Shown here: in pieces, positions 22,920 to 32,780 of the stretch
Position numbering within the stretch: position 1 is the first letter of the stretch
Layout: each line of letters begins with the position of its first letter
Source of the DNA: Sphagnum compactum
Taxonomy: Eukaryota; Bryophyta; Sphagnopsida; Sphagnales
DNA length: 64,000 bases
NCBI GenBank assembly: GCA_965153455.1
Contig: OZ234495.1
Location: 16,302,875 to 16,366,874 of the forward strand
Direction of reading: 5' to 3'
Position numbers and translations under genes: made by a program
The notes under the pieces: model-generated
What the model was told of the DNA's origin: nothing
Databases searched by the model: none
Seen by the model: the letters and a program-made list of their open reading frames with translations, nothing else

Positions 22920-22927
22920 ATCAGAGC
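22916..22927 (+). promoter_or_regulatory. Primer binding site, initiator tRNA-Met
   Basis: TGGTATCAGAGC is complementary to the 3' end of plant initiator tRNA-Met. It directly abuts and overlaps by up to 4 bp the end shared by both LTRs. It is followed by a leader to 23,185 that holds a short upstream ORF of 49 codons (22,993-23,142) in a different frame from gag. Confidence 0.88.
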
Positions 22928-23185
22928 TGGCTAGGTCTGCTCAGTGCCAGTGGATCCTGCCGATAGCAGAGTATAATGATAGTTAGGACATCATGTCATC
23001 GTCGAGTCCGGATGAGGTTGGTGTAGAAGAGTACACACGGGACATCCGTGAGCAGCGCATTGTGATCAGATTTGATTACTTGAGAGGTCAGGCTGCACCA
23101 CAACGAGGAACAGTCCCAATTTTTTTGTTGAATTGTAGCTAACTTTTTCTTGAGGTTGTGAATTGGAGTTGAATATCTTTTCAGG

Positions 23186-24922
23186 ATGACAAGTCCCCAG
23201 GGAATGGACGAGTTGTTCTGGGGGCGGGAGTATGAAGATGTTAGCGACTGGGCCGAGAGGCTTACCATGGCTGCGGAGGTGCGGGACCTCAACGCAGACA
23301 AGCTGTTCAAAATCGCGAAGTTGAACCTAAGGGGCAGAGCCAAAGAATGGTTCAGGAGGTTGCAACCAGCACCTGCTGATTGGACTGAGTTGCACAATTT
23401 GATTGTGCAAAAGTATGGAAACATTGATGCTGATGACATCCGAATGAAATTGGATGCCATCAAGCAGGAACCTAAAGAGAGGGTTCAGAAGTATTATGAA
23501 CGTCTTGATAAGTTGTTTCAGAGGGGCCAAATACAGGATGTAGAGCAACGCAGACGGTTTTTGGCCAGATTAAGGCCCGAAATCCGTAAGCTGTGCGTGG
23601 TAAGGACGTTTGCAAACATCGAGGAGTTAGTAGGTGCTGCAATTGAGGTGGAAAGGGTGTTGGGCGAGCTCGGTGAGACGCCATTTGAGCCTCTTAAGGA
23701 GGAGCAGGAAGAGGGGACCGAAGAAACTATAATGGAGAAGCAGGTCACTACGTTGAATGAGACGCTGGTCAACTTCTTCAAGGGGACTGTACATAATCCA
23801 GAGGCATCATCTTCTTCCACGGTCATGGGAGGATGCCAAATCTACAAGGGAGGGGACCATTTGGCCACCACCTGTCCAAGGCTCAATGAAGCACGGCCGA
23901 AATGTGCCAAGTGCGGTATGCTTCATAGGACAGAAAATTGTGGAGTCAAGTGCACCTTCTGCACAGGTCTGGGACATTCTAAAGACAGATGTTGGAAGAA
24001 GCCCAAAGATGGGAAATCGCACTCTGAAGCAGCGAACTTCTTGGAGGTATTGCTCAACGATGAAGCAGCAACTCTACAACAACTTGACAGATTGTGTGGG
24101 AGTGAGAACCTTTTCTCCCACACGAGGGTGCCCAGAAGGAGAGTACCTGTAGAAGTGGTAGCCGGGGGGGCTGAACCTACCCCTCAAACTGTGGGAGATG
24201 GGCTTGGAGCCGACCGAGATGCTACAGTCAGGTCCAAGATCCTCTCGCACTTCATAAAAGGCAAAATCTCTCTCTCACCTATGGAAACCATACTGATGAT
24301 TCCAGGAGAATTGGAACATTTGGAAAGCTTGGTGAAACTGGCCAGGAGGAGGAAGGATTCGGAAACGAATGAGAATCAGGTGTCGATGGTGTCAACAGTT
24401 CCCACACTAAGGAAGATCTGCATCAACAAGACCCATCGAAGCAAGACTTTACATTTGCTTGTAGAGATCAACAATTACATTGTTGAAGGATTGGTGGACA
24501 CAGGAGCCTCTATGTCCGTTATGGCAGCTGCTGTCGTAAGGGAACTAGGAATGATGCATCTGGTCACTGGATCAAAGACCTACAAGACAGCTTCGGGAGT
24601 CATCACGCAGGCTCTTGGCAGGATTGACGAAATACCAGTGAAGGTCGGGGGAGTCCAGTGCACCATGACATTCATGGTGGTTGATACAGACAGCTACGAT
24701 GTATTACTTGGTCTAGATTTCCTCATAAAGATTCGCGCCATTGTGGATGTGGAACGAGGTTTAATCCAGGTGAGGCATGGACGGGGTGCCAATGTGGAGG
24801 TGCTACCTTTGACAGTGGTGAATCTATTGCAGAGGATGAATTCGAAAACTCTGATGCGAGAGTCTACAACTAGCTGGCAGAGCACATCCACCAGTGACGA
24901 TCTTGGCTGGGTGGCAGATTAG
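23186..24922 (+). CDS. Ty3 Gag and aspartic protease (578 codons, then TAG)
   Basis: Gag packages the element RNA; the protease cleaves the polyprotein. Residues about 20-160 have the retrotransposon Gag pattern, including Gly-Arg-Ala-Lys-Glu-Trp-Phe near 50-56. Two zinc knuckles follow: a variant C-x2-C-x3-H-x4-C at 240-252 and a canonical C-x2-C-x4-H-x4-C at 256-269. A degraded third may precede them. The protease active site is Asp-Thr-Gly-Ala-Ser at 438-442, with Leu-Leu-Gly-Leu-Asp-Phe at 507-512. The start was chosen because an in-frame stop lies just upstream. The frame ends at TAG, but the same frame continues after it, so that stop is probably a mutation within a longer Gag-Pol. Confidence 0.9.
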   Translation: MTSPQGMDELFWGREYEDVSDWAERLTMAAEVRDLNADKLFKIAKLNLRGRAKEWFRRLQPAPADWTELHNLIVQKYGNIDADDIRMKLDAIKQEPKERVQKYYERLDKLFQRGQIQDVEQRRRFLARLRPEIRKLCVVRTFANIEELVGAAIEVERVLGELGETPFEPLKEEQEEGTEETIMEKQVTTLNETLVNFFKGTVHNPEASSSSTVMGGCQIYKGGDHLATTCPRLNEARPKCAKCGMLHRTENCGVKCTFCTGLGHSKDRCWKKPKDGKSHSEAANFLEVLLNDEAATLQQLDRLCGSENLFSHTRVPRRRVPVEVVAGGAEPTPQTVGDGLGADRDATVRSKILSHFIKGKISLSPMETILMIPGELEHLESLVKLARRRKDSETNENQVSMVSTVPTLRKICINKTHRSKTLHLLVEINNYIVEGLVDTGASMSVMAAAVVRELGMMHLVTGSKTYKTASGVITQALGRIDEIPVKVGGVQCTMTFMVVDTDSYDVLLGLDFLIKIRAIVDVERGLIQVRHGRGANVEVLPLTVVNLLQRMNSKTLMRESTTSWQSTSTSDDLGWVAD

Positions 24923-24934
24923 GATAGCACAGTT

Positions 24935-25408
24935 TTGATCAAGGAAGACGCCGCGTCTACCTCAGATTCTGATACGGGTACTGATGGTAGCGAGCATGGT
25001 GATTCCATGTCTAAGCCAGTGAAGCAAGTTGATTATGAGGACGAATTTGGGGATGATGAATTGGAGAAGCTAGTGACATTAGAAGGGCCGCCAGAGATTC
25101 TGCAATTGATATTACAGGAGCAGGCTGATGGCTTCATGAATGAAGAAGTTACGGATGCAGATGACTACGCAGATTGGATGAGGTGGGTGGCTGATGCAGA
25201 GCAAAGCAAACGAGCCATGTCTGAGAGCACGCCTGATGCTGCTATGACACTTATGCTACAGCAACCCGGCCTAAGATACACTTCATCAATTCCGACACTG
25301 TTGCAAGCTATCCAGATGAAGGATGGCGACTTTGGTCGCAGTACCACTGAGCTACTGAGATCATCCAGTCATGACGAAATGGGCACTAGGTGGAGGGAGA
25401 TCTGTTAG
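24935..25408 (+). pseudogene. Ty3 Pol linker between protease and reverse transcriptase
   Basis: It continues in the same frame as gag-protease after a TAG at 24,920 and is closed by adjacent TAG and TGA codons at 25,406-25,411, after which the frame runs into the reverse transcriptase. It is rich in Asp, Glu and Ser and has no recognisable catalytic motif. It is best read as the protease-RT linker of a single original polyprotein and not as a separate gene. Confidence 0.65.
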
Positions 25409-25429
25409 TGAATTCGAATAGATGACAGT

Positions 25430-26308
25430 TTGGATGAGGAAGCGCAGCAACAACTCTGGAAAATTCTGGAACGATACCAGGATGTTTTTGCTTGGAACAA
25501 AGGTGAGTTGGGATGTTGCACTGTTGGTGAGCATTTTGTAGATACGCAAGGGTTCCCGCCTTGCAGGGCAAATCCTGGTAGATTGTCCTATTGGGAAGAG
25601 GCCGAAGTAAAGAGGCAGATCGACGTTTTGGTAGAACTGGGCAAGATGAGACCCAGTAGTTCCGAATATGCCTGTCGAGTTACTTTACCAGCAAAGAAGG
25701 ATGGGAGCAGGCGTTTCTGTGGGGATTACCGACCCCTCAACACGCAAACACGACGTGATTCATTCCCAATGCCACTTGTGGAGGATGTGATTGATCATCT
25801 GGGGAGCTCGGCATGGTTTACTGCTCTAGATTTGCAGTCTGGCTTCTGGCAAATTCGAATGGCTCCAGAAGATGTGAAGAAGACTGCTTTGATCACCAAG
25901 ACCGGATTGTATGACTGGACGGTCATGCCATTTGGTCTGAAGAATGCGACCAGCACATTCACTAAAACCATGTCAGAAGTCTTTAAGGACTTGGGTAGCA
26001 AATTCTTGAAGGTGTTTGTGGATGACCTCAACGTCCATAACGAAAGTTGGGGGGAGCACCTCCAACATCTGGATATGGTTCTGTGCAAACTCAGGGAAGT
26101 GAACCTCAAACTAAACCCGAACAAGTGTTGCTTTGCTGCAAAAAGTATTACATTCCTAGGCCATGTTGTTAGTGACAGTGGCACCAGACCAGATCCTGGT
26201 AAGATTGAGGCAGTTCTACATTTTCCCCAACCAAGGACGGTCACTAACGTCAGATCATTCTTAGGTTTGACAAGATATTACCGGAAGTATGTCAGGAGTT
26301 ATGCGTGA
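25430..26308 (+). pseudogene. Ty3 reverse transcriptase
   Basis: It would copy element RNA into DNA. Visible blocks are Phe-Ala-Trp-Asn-Lys near 23, Lys-Lys-Asp-Gly-Ser-x-Arg-Phe-Cys and Asp-Tyr-Arg-Pro-Leu-Asn near 90-105, Ala-Leu-Asp-Leu-Gln-Ser-Gly-Phe-Trp-Gln near 130, Met-Pro-Phe-Gly-Leu-Lys-Asn-Ala near 165, and the catalytic box Phe-Val-Asp-Asp-Leu near 200, where most Ty3 elements have Tyr at the first position. Phe-Leu-Gly-His-Val-Val and the Tyr-Tyr-Arg-Lys block follow. A TGA at 26,306 ends it where family members read through, and a one-base loss near 26,341 then moves the frame. Confidence 0.9.
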
Positions 26309-26352
26309 CTGGCAGCTCCCCTGTTTGAACTGACCAGAAAGCCGTTGATTTT

Positions 26353-27120
26353 GTGTGGGATGTGGGCTGTCAGCAGGCATTCCAAACATTAAGGATAGCG
26401 CTGGTTGAGGCGCCCATCCTCATACGACCTGATTTTGAGAGATCGTTCTGTCTGGATGTTGATTGGTCGCCAAAGGGGGTAGAAGCCATTTTGTCCCAGA
26501 GAGAAGGGAGATTGGAGAAGGTGGTAGCCTATGCCAGCAAGGGTCTGACAGAGGTACAGAAGAAATTCCATCCCATGGAGGGAGAATGCTATGCACTCAT
26601 ATGGGGCATTATGCACTTTAGGCAGTACCTGTACAGGAATCACTTTGTTTTGCGCACTGATCACAAACCACTCGAGTGGTTGGCAATTGTGTCGGACGCA
26701 CATGGCAGGCGAGGCAGATGGATTGACATGCTGCAGGACTTTAGCTTTAAGATTGTGCACCGACCAGGCCTCAGACACACTAATGTTGATGCCTTGAGTA
26801 GAAATCCAGTTGGACCAGCCATGGAGGATGATGATTTCTGTGAGGAAATCCAAGACATTAGGAATGCGCAGACTGACACACACATGGAAGGAGGGAAGCT
26901 CCTCTTTATTCAGACTGGCACAGAGATGGAATGGCTCAAAATCAGAAGAAAGGACAGGGAGTTAATACAACATCATACCTGTTGTTTTGGGATCAACCAC
27001 TCAATGCGCCTCAGTGACCACCATTTGTATGTGATTGACGTTGTGTCTGAGGGTGAGCAGCCCAGGAGCTCATTCCGTGTGAGGCTGAACACAAAAAGGG
27101 GGATGAGACTGCGCAGAGCA
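26353..27120 (+). pseudogene. Ty3 RNase H and downstream linker
   Basis: The frame opens in Trp-Asp-x-x-Cys-Gln-Gln-Ala-Phe and includes Cys-Leu-Asp-Val-Asp (first acidic residue of the RNase H fold), Ala-Ser-Lys-Gly-Leu, Met-Glu-Gly-Glu-Cys-Tyr-Ala, Arg-Thr-Asp-His-Lys-Pro-Leu and a closing Val-Asp-Ala-Leu-Ser-Arg. The frame is one step off that of the reverse transcriptase. After about 26,820 it becomes the linker to integrase. The linker's coding character moves to another frame near 27,120, which implies a further frameshift. Confidence 0.85.
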
Positions 27121-27426
27121 GTACTGCTAGGATGGTTCTGCAGAGGAAAAGACCTCATTACTATGACAAGCAACAACAGCTGGAGTTGGTCTTGGCAGCT
27201 CAACGACTGTTGGAATCAGGTGAACATGATTCTCAATCTGCAGACCTTGATGAGGAGGAAGAGTGTGGAGCAGACTCAAGGAGCAGTGACATATGGGAAG
27301 ATGTCAGCTGCATGGAGTTGCTGCAAGGAGGAATGCTGCCTGCTACTGTTGATCCGCTGGAATTAAAAAGGGCAAGGAAGAGGATCTCAATTACCACTGG
27401 CAAGGCAGTCTCTGTACTTCAAAGGG
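27121..27426 (+). pseudogene. Ty3 linker to integrase, multiply frameshifted
   Basis: Coding character here lies in the frame of 27,132-27,390 (Gln/Glu/Asp-rich). It then shifts twice within about 40 bases: an Asn-Tyr-His-Trp-Gln-Gly stretch (27,389-27,406) is in one frame and the Leu-Tyr-Phe-Lys-Gly that should follow it is in another. An extra CT near 27,410 would explain the second shift. Confidence 0.6.
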
Positions 27427-28569
27427 TTGTTGGTGCCAAAACCAGAAGACCGCATGACACTGGTAGTTCAGATGCATAAGGACCTGGGGCACTTTGGAGA
27501 AGAACGGACTCTAACTGAAGTATGCAGGAGGTATTTTTGGCATAACAGGACTGAGGATGTCAAGTCTATAGTGAGGGTATGCCAGCAATGTCAGATGGTG
27601 AGAAGGATGGGGAGTATACGATCTGAGGATGAAAAGTTGAAGAGCATACCTGTTTGTGACTTGTTTTATAGAGTAGCTTTGGACACTACAGGGCCACTGC
27701 CTGAAACCAAGTCAGGCAACATATACATCTTAGTGGCTATTGACCACTATTCGAAGTGGTGCGAGGCGAAAGCTGTGGCTGATCATGGAGCCAAGACAGC
27801 AGCCAAGTTTCTGGAGGATGATGTGATCTGCAGGTATGGAGTACCCAAATTTGTGTTGACAGACAATGGAGGGGAGTGGGCAGCGGAGTTCGACACCATG
27901 TGCAAAGACTACGAGATTCATCATCAACACACTGCGCCTCAATGGCCACAGTGCAATGGTATGGCTGAACGTCTGATCAAGACGATCAAGCATGGTATAA
28001 CGGTACTATCTTCAGTACCTGACAATGCCAATTGCTAGGATGAGCAACTGGCAAGGGTTATGTTTGGATACAGGTGCGGGATTCAGTCCAGCACGAAATT
28101 CTCTCCTTTCATGATTTTGACCGGGCGTACACGACACCTGAGGGCTGACAACTATTTAGATCCGTTGACTGCCGAAATTGATGACACCGCTGACGTGGAG
28201 ACTACTGCAAAGCAGTTTATGCAGAAGGTGAGCTTGATTGCCAGCATTCATGAGAATGTTCTGCTCAATGTAGGACAGGCACAGCAGAAGCAGAAAAGGG
28301 CCTATGCTACCAGAAAAGGGAAGTAGGCTTTTGAAGGTCTGGTTGCTGGTGAAACGATGGTTAAGATGACGAGACCTGGGAAAAAGAAGGCTTTGATTGC
28401 CAGCTGGGAAGGTCCATACCTGTTTGTTGCGCATACTGACGGGATTGGGAATCTTGACTTCGAAGAAGGAAGCCGGATATGCATTATACAGGACGCTGAT
28501 GGGAACCAGTGGGAAAGACCCCGCAGGGATCTTCAAGTCTATCACACTCCTCAAAGTCAGAAGAGCTGA
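27427..28569 (+). pseudogene. Ty3 integrase, interrupted by stop codons
   Basis: It would insert the element DNA into the genome. The zinc-binding part has His-x3-His (Met-His-Lys-Asp-Leu-Gly-His near 27,472) and Cys-Gln-Gln-Cys near 27,580. The catalytic triad is visible: Ala-Leu-Asp-Thr-Thr-Gly near 27,680, Leu-Thr-Asp-Asn-Gly-Gly near 27,857, and Gly-Met-Ala-Glu-Arg-Leu near 27,960. A TAG at 28,036 replaces an expected Trp codon and another TAG lies at 28,324. Both lie in the same frame, so these are point mutations. The C-terminal part has the Trp-Glu-Gly-Pro-Tyr module near 28,406. No chromodomain is evident. Confidence 0.88.
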
Positions 28570-28587
28570 GGGACTCAGCTTTTTTAC

Positions 28588-28603
28588 GAATGGAGGGGTG
28601 ACA
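28588..28603 (+). promoter_or_regulatory. Polypurine tract
   Basis: GAATGGAGGGGTGACA lies immediately before the 3' LTR start and is almost all purine. This is where plus-strand synthesis would start. Its position supports an LTR start at 28,604-28,606 and not at the later point where the displaced 5' LTR begins. Confidence 0.65.
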
Positions 28604-29692
28604 TATGTGACCAGTAACGGGGTGGTTGAACGGGGACCTAGTGACAGCTCCTGGGTTTGTGAATCTGATCTTTTGCTTTAAGGGTTAAAGGAATTAAACC
28701 CGCTGGAATGGGGACGTGATGGGGGCGGCAAGTTTATGATTTTGGGGACGTGCAACCTGTAACGGTGCATGGGAAAGCTTGAGCGGGAAGCCAAGCACGT
28801 AACGGCCGGAATGTTGAGGCAGTGGCGCTCTTGATGAGGAAGTTTTTGCTGATCTGGGCCGGGCATTCTACAATGTTAGTTGGTGTGTTGTTCTCTCTAG
28901 TGTGCCAGAGCTGCTTAGCTAGTTGCTGATTTCCTTCCGCTGCGCCAGCATCTTACTGAGTGGCTGTGTAATCTCCTGATGCAATTTGCAAGCAAGGTGA
29001 TGCTAAGGGCTGATGAGAACTCTAAGGGGTCCGAGCCTTAGATGTATGAGAGGTAGGAGAGATCTGATAGCTGAACGTGCTTCTGTGGCATCCGAGTTGT
29101 GGTCAGCAGAGCGTAGCTTTTATGCAGAATGAGAGGCAGGAGGGGTCTGTGCCTGCAGATTTGTTGTGTGGGCGTGATGGGGTTGTCTGTGTGAGAGGAT
29201 TCGTTGTGAGTTTGGTTTGCTGTTGGGCCGCGTCCGAAATCTCGGAGGGTTGCTGCCGGGTTTCTGGGTGCTGGGTCTTGAGATGCCGAGAGTGAAAGCA
29301 GTGGGTAAGGAATGTGGTTTAGAGGCTCTTCGGACTGAGCGAACACTGAAGGATCTGACCTCGCACGCATCACCGGAAGCTCCTGTTGCAATCAGGATGG
29401 TGTGCATTGTAGATCGGACATGAGACAGTCCTTGTTTTGTTAATCTGATTCGGAGTACAGAGATCTGCTCCCTGTATTCCGATGTGTTGATCTTGATTTT
29501 GAGCTGACCATTCTTGTTGAAGAGTCAGGCGTTGTATGCTGATGAGTTCTGTAGATTGTTAGGGTGGGGATTGTGGTGCAGGTCAGAGGATCGGGGAGCT
29601 CGGATCCGATCTGGGTCTGGGCGCTCGCCATGTCCGGTTGCCTCTGTGTTGGTGCATCGCTCTCTCTCTAACTCTCTCCCCTCTCTTTTGGT
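28604..29692 (+). mobile_element. 3' LTR, 1,089 bp
   Basis: Intact LTR that serves as reference for the broken 5' copy. It begins TATGTGACC (TGTGTGACC in the inverted copy) and ends CTCTTTTGGT. It is followed by GACAA at 29,693-29,697. The end is not the usual CA; it contains TGGT, the first bases of the primer site. Confidence 0.85.
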
Positions 29693-29697
29693 GACAA
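29693..29697 (+). repeat. 5-bp target site duplication, right side
   Basis: GACAA directly follows the 3' LTR and equals the minus-strand GACAA at 20,655-20,651. Confidence 0.7.
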
Positions 29698-32600
29698 ATG
29701 AACTACAACTAATACCAAATTCTATATGTTTTCTTTTCCTTCTATTCAAACTATCAAGCCCCAAGTATTCATGGATTTTTTTAAAAAAAAGTTTGCATAC
29801 CTAACTTAATGTTCATCTTAATTGTTCACAATTGCTTTGTCAAATTAGTTGAGCAATGTTATTCACATGTTGATATTCAAATACATCATACCAAACATAT
29901 TATTCATTGAGATTTCATATTAATGCCATGTTGGAAGAAAAATGCATTAACTGGTATACATACCATATTGGTATGAACCTTCACAAAATGTTTTATATAA
30001 GTGTTTGGTTTCATAAGGTACCCAATACTAAGACTTGATTGGGAACTTGGTATGGTCAAACGTCAATACCAAACCAACAATGATGAATGATTTATTGGAC
30101 AAGAAATTGCACAACACATAGTTTGGGTCTCTGTATTAGTCTCAATAAACCTATTTGCATGACTTAAAACAATGGCAGCCTCATCATTGCCCAATATGAT
30201 CAAGCTTTTACTACCTTTTCTCAATTTTGCCTTAACATGACTTGAGCCAATATTGACATCATACCAATATTCCTCATTTCTCTTGTTCATTCTTCAATAT
30301 AAGCATGTTGTTTCAAATAATGTGGGTGAATGGAAACTTGCTATATATATATATATATATATATTGATATATTTAATTCACTATACAAATATTTGCAATT
30401 GAAAATAGGATCTACAAAAAATCAATTCCAAATGTTTTTGTCCACTTACATTTGGATAAGTGTTTCGCATACATTTAATATCTTGGATGGTTTGTCACAC
30501 AGTATATGTAATGGCATTTATGATTAGACCAATGTGTGATACATGGTATTTGATTATGAAATATTGTGGTCTATATTCGAACTAGGTGGGTTTTAAGAGT
30601 TTACTTTTGATCAATTTTTATTCCACGTTAGTTTATATGGGGATGTGGTAGACTATTTCAATACCCATAACCCAAAAAAATTAGTTGTTGCAAGATTGGT
30701 GTGAATTAAAAGTGAAGTCACATAACGAGTTGGTTGGAGTTTACAAGTTTCCAAATATTAATGGTTGGTAAAAAATATTTAAAAAAGTATTCTCTAACTT
30801 GTTTGCCACTTTTCAAACAAGTACTATGAAATGTTAGCCAGTACTTGCTATTTGATTTAACAACTGTAAATACAAATGCATTGAACAAAACAACAACAAA
30901 ATCACCTCGAAATCAAAACAACATTATATTTTGTAAAGCCAAATCAAGAAGCTCAAAAAAATGATTAAAGTAAAGAATGATTCTAAAATGTGTGGGGATT
31001 CTAAAAGTATTTCAATTCAAATTCAAACTAAAAGATCACTCAATCTTGTAAACATTAACTATTGAATATGCTCTCTAACTTATATAGTAGTATAACATGC
31101 TCAAGTAACAATATTTATGTACCTTAAATTAAAATGTATTTTTTAGCTTGGTATCATTAAAAGAAATACAACAATTTGTTTCAAATTATGGCCCCATGAA
31201 TCAAAACATCTATGGTTGATCCTAGTTGTACTAGTGATTTTTTTTTAGTTTGAAATGTTAAATTTGCAATTGACTTGGAAATTAAAATGAAAAACGTTTA
31301 AAGTTGTAATGATTTTTTCACATAAAAACCAATATCATGTTCAATATCCATTGGCATTGATCCCCTCGTTACTTCTATTCATACGTTATCTAAAAATTGT
31401 GTAGTTATAATTATTATACCTACAATTGATGTTCAACATTTATTTATTTTCAAGAGGGCGAGTTGGAAAGAAATTGACCTCACACTACCAACTTTTCCAA
31501 AAATTCAACCATGCACCCATATAATATAGGTAATAGTGTAAAACATTGGGTTGGTATATTGAATGTACACACTTAATTCAGTGTGCATTATCAATATAAC
31601 ATGGAGGTATTATAAATCATTGTAATGCTCGTTAATGTACCACATGTTATAAGATTCTTGGATGAATCATATGTAGTTCAAATGAAATGTGTGCTTGTGG
31701 AAAACCTTGCACACTTGAGTTGTAGTTAAAACATCCAATATTTTTCCAATAATTCAAACACTTGTGCAAGTGTTGTACATGCTCATGTGGTGCCTAATTA
31801 AAAATAATCAAATTGTTCATTTGTAACATGAAACAAAGGCTATTGTATTAACACCTATTGCATAATTATTTGAAATCATTTCAACTTTTTCTTAAGACCT
31901 AATGGAAGAAACTTCCAATGGTGGAGTGAATCCTTTCCATTACAATTCATTCCTTAAAAAGATATTTTCATTCAAATATCTTGTTGAAAAGGCAAGTTGC
32001 AACTAGCCATTCAACCTCAAGTCAACATGTTCATTAAAACCCAAATGTCCAATGGGTTCAAGTAATTTTTAAAATGTTGGGGGATGTTATTTCATGAACA
32101 CGTGAACATGAGCAGGTGAGCATGAACAAGGGAGCAAGACCGAATCTTTTTTAAAATATTTTTCCCACATGACTAAGATATTTAAAGAATATTTTATCAC
32201 ACCTAGGAGAAATTATTTGGTGATGTGGAAGAATATTCTACCATGTGTCATGGATGAATGATATTTATGGATAAAAATGAAAATGGATGAACTTCTTCAT
32301 GAACATTCGTAACAAGTTTTGTTTTGCAAAAAACTGAACAAAAAAAACAAGATACAATAAATTTATGTTGGTTTATTGTGAACAATTTGTCACATGAAAT
32401 GCTCAAGTTATACTTGAACTAATATTTCATATTCCAGCTTTGTAGCATTCAAACCATATAAAATTTGAGATTACATCAAATTCAATGGCACATAAACATG
32501 TTGACCCACCAAGAGGTATGCCTATTCAAACATTACCTATCCATTACAAAGAGTTATGCGACCATTAGGAATTGAAACAATATCAAGTACCCCAAGACAC

Positions 32601-32780
32601 CTTACCATTTTAAACTATTTTTTATTTTCATTCACTTTCTCAACCCCTTGGCAACTTGAACAATGAAATTGCATTCTTTTTTTCTTTGTTGTTAATTTGC
32701 ATGCAAAATACCTCAAATTTCATTATTTGCATGGGTACTTCTTAGTTACATTTCCTCAACCGTATGCTTGTAATCATAAA
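29698..32780. other. AT-rich intergenic DNA
   Basis: No gene recognised. An (AT)n run lies at 30,341-30,364. The minus-strand open frame at 30,063-30,290 has no family resemblance, but it would lie upstream of the decayed region at 20,672-22,079 if the inversion were undone. Confidence 0.5.
30341..30364 (+). repeat. (AT)n microsatellite
   Basis: About twelve uninterrupted TA/AT units in AT-rich DNA, followed by a short degenerate extension. Confidence 0.9.

Larger units (their letters stand above)
22096..29692 (+). mobile_element. Ty3/gypsy LTR retrotransposon (main body)
   Basis: An LTR element with gag, protease, reverse transcriptase, RNase H and integrase in the Ty3/gypsy order, an initiator tRNA-Met primer site and a purine tract before the 3' LTR. 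Gag-pol was one frame originally but now has several stop codons and frameshifts, so the copy cannot encode its own machinery. GC content is clearly higher than in the flanks. LTRs differ by about 19 transitions and one 11-bp indel over about 1,090 bp, so the insertion is moderately old. The first part of the 5' LTR lies inverted at 20,373-20,650. Confidence 0.92.

Noticed and set aside
22229-22986. Several open frames of 60-126 codons on both strands in the LTRs
   Set aside because: They recur unchanged in both LTRs and follow from the higher GC content; none resembles a known protein.
22993-23185. Possible spliced first exon of Ty3 gag (49-codon frame with a TTTTCAG acceptor before the gag ATG)
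   Set aside because: Every donor I tested puts the join into a stop codon or the wrong frame, so an unspliced leader with a short upstream ORF is simpler.
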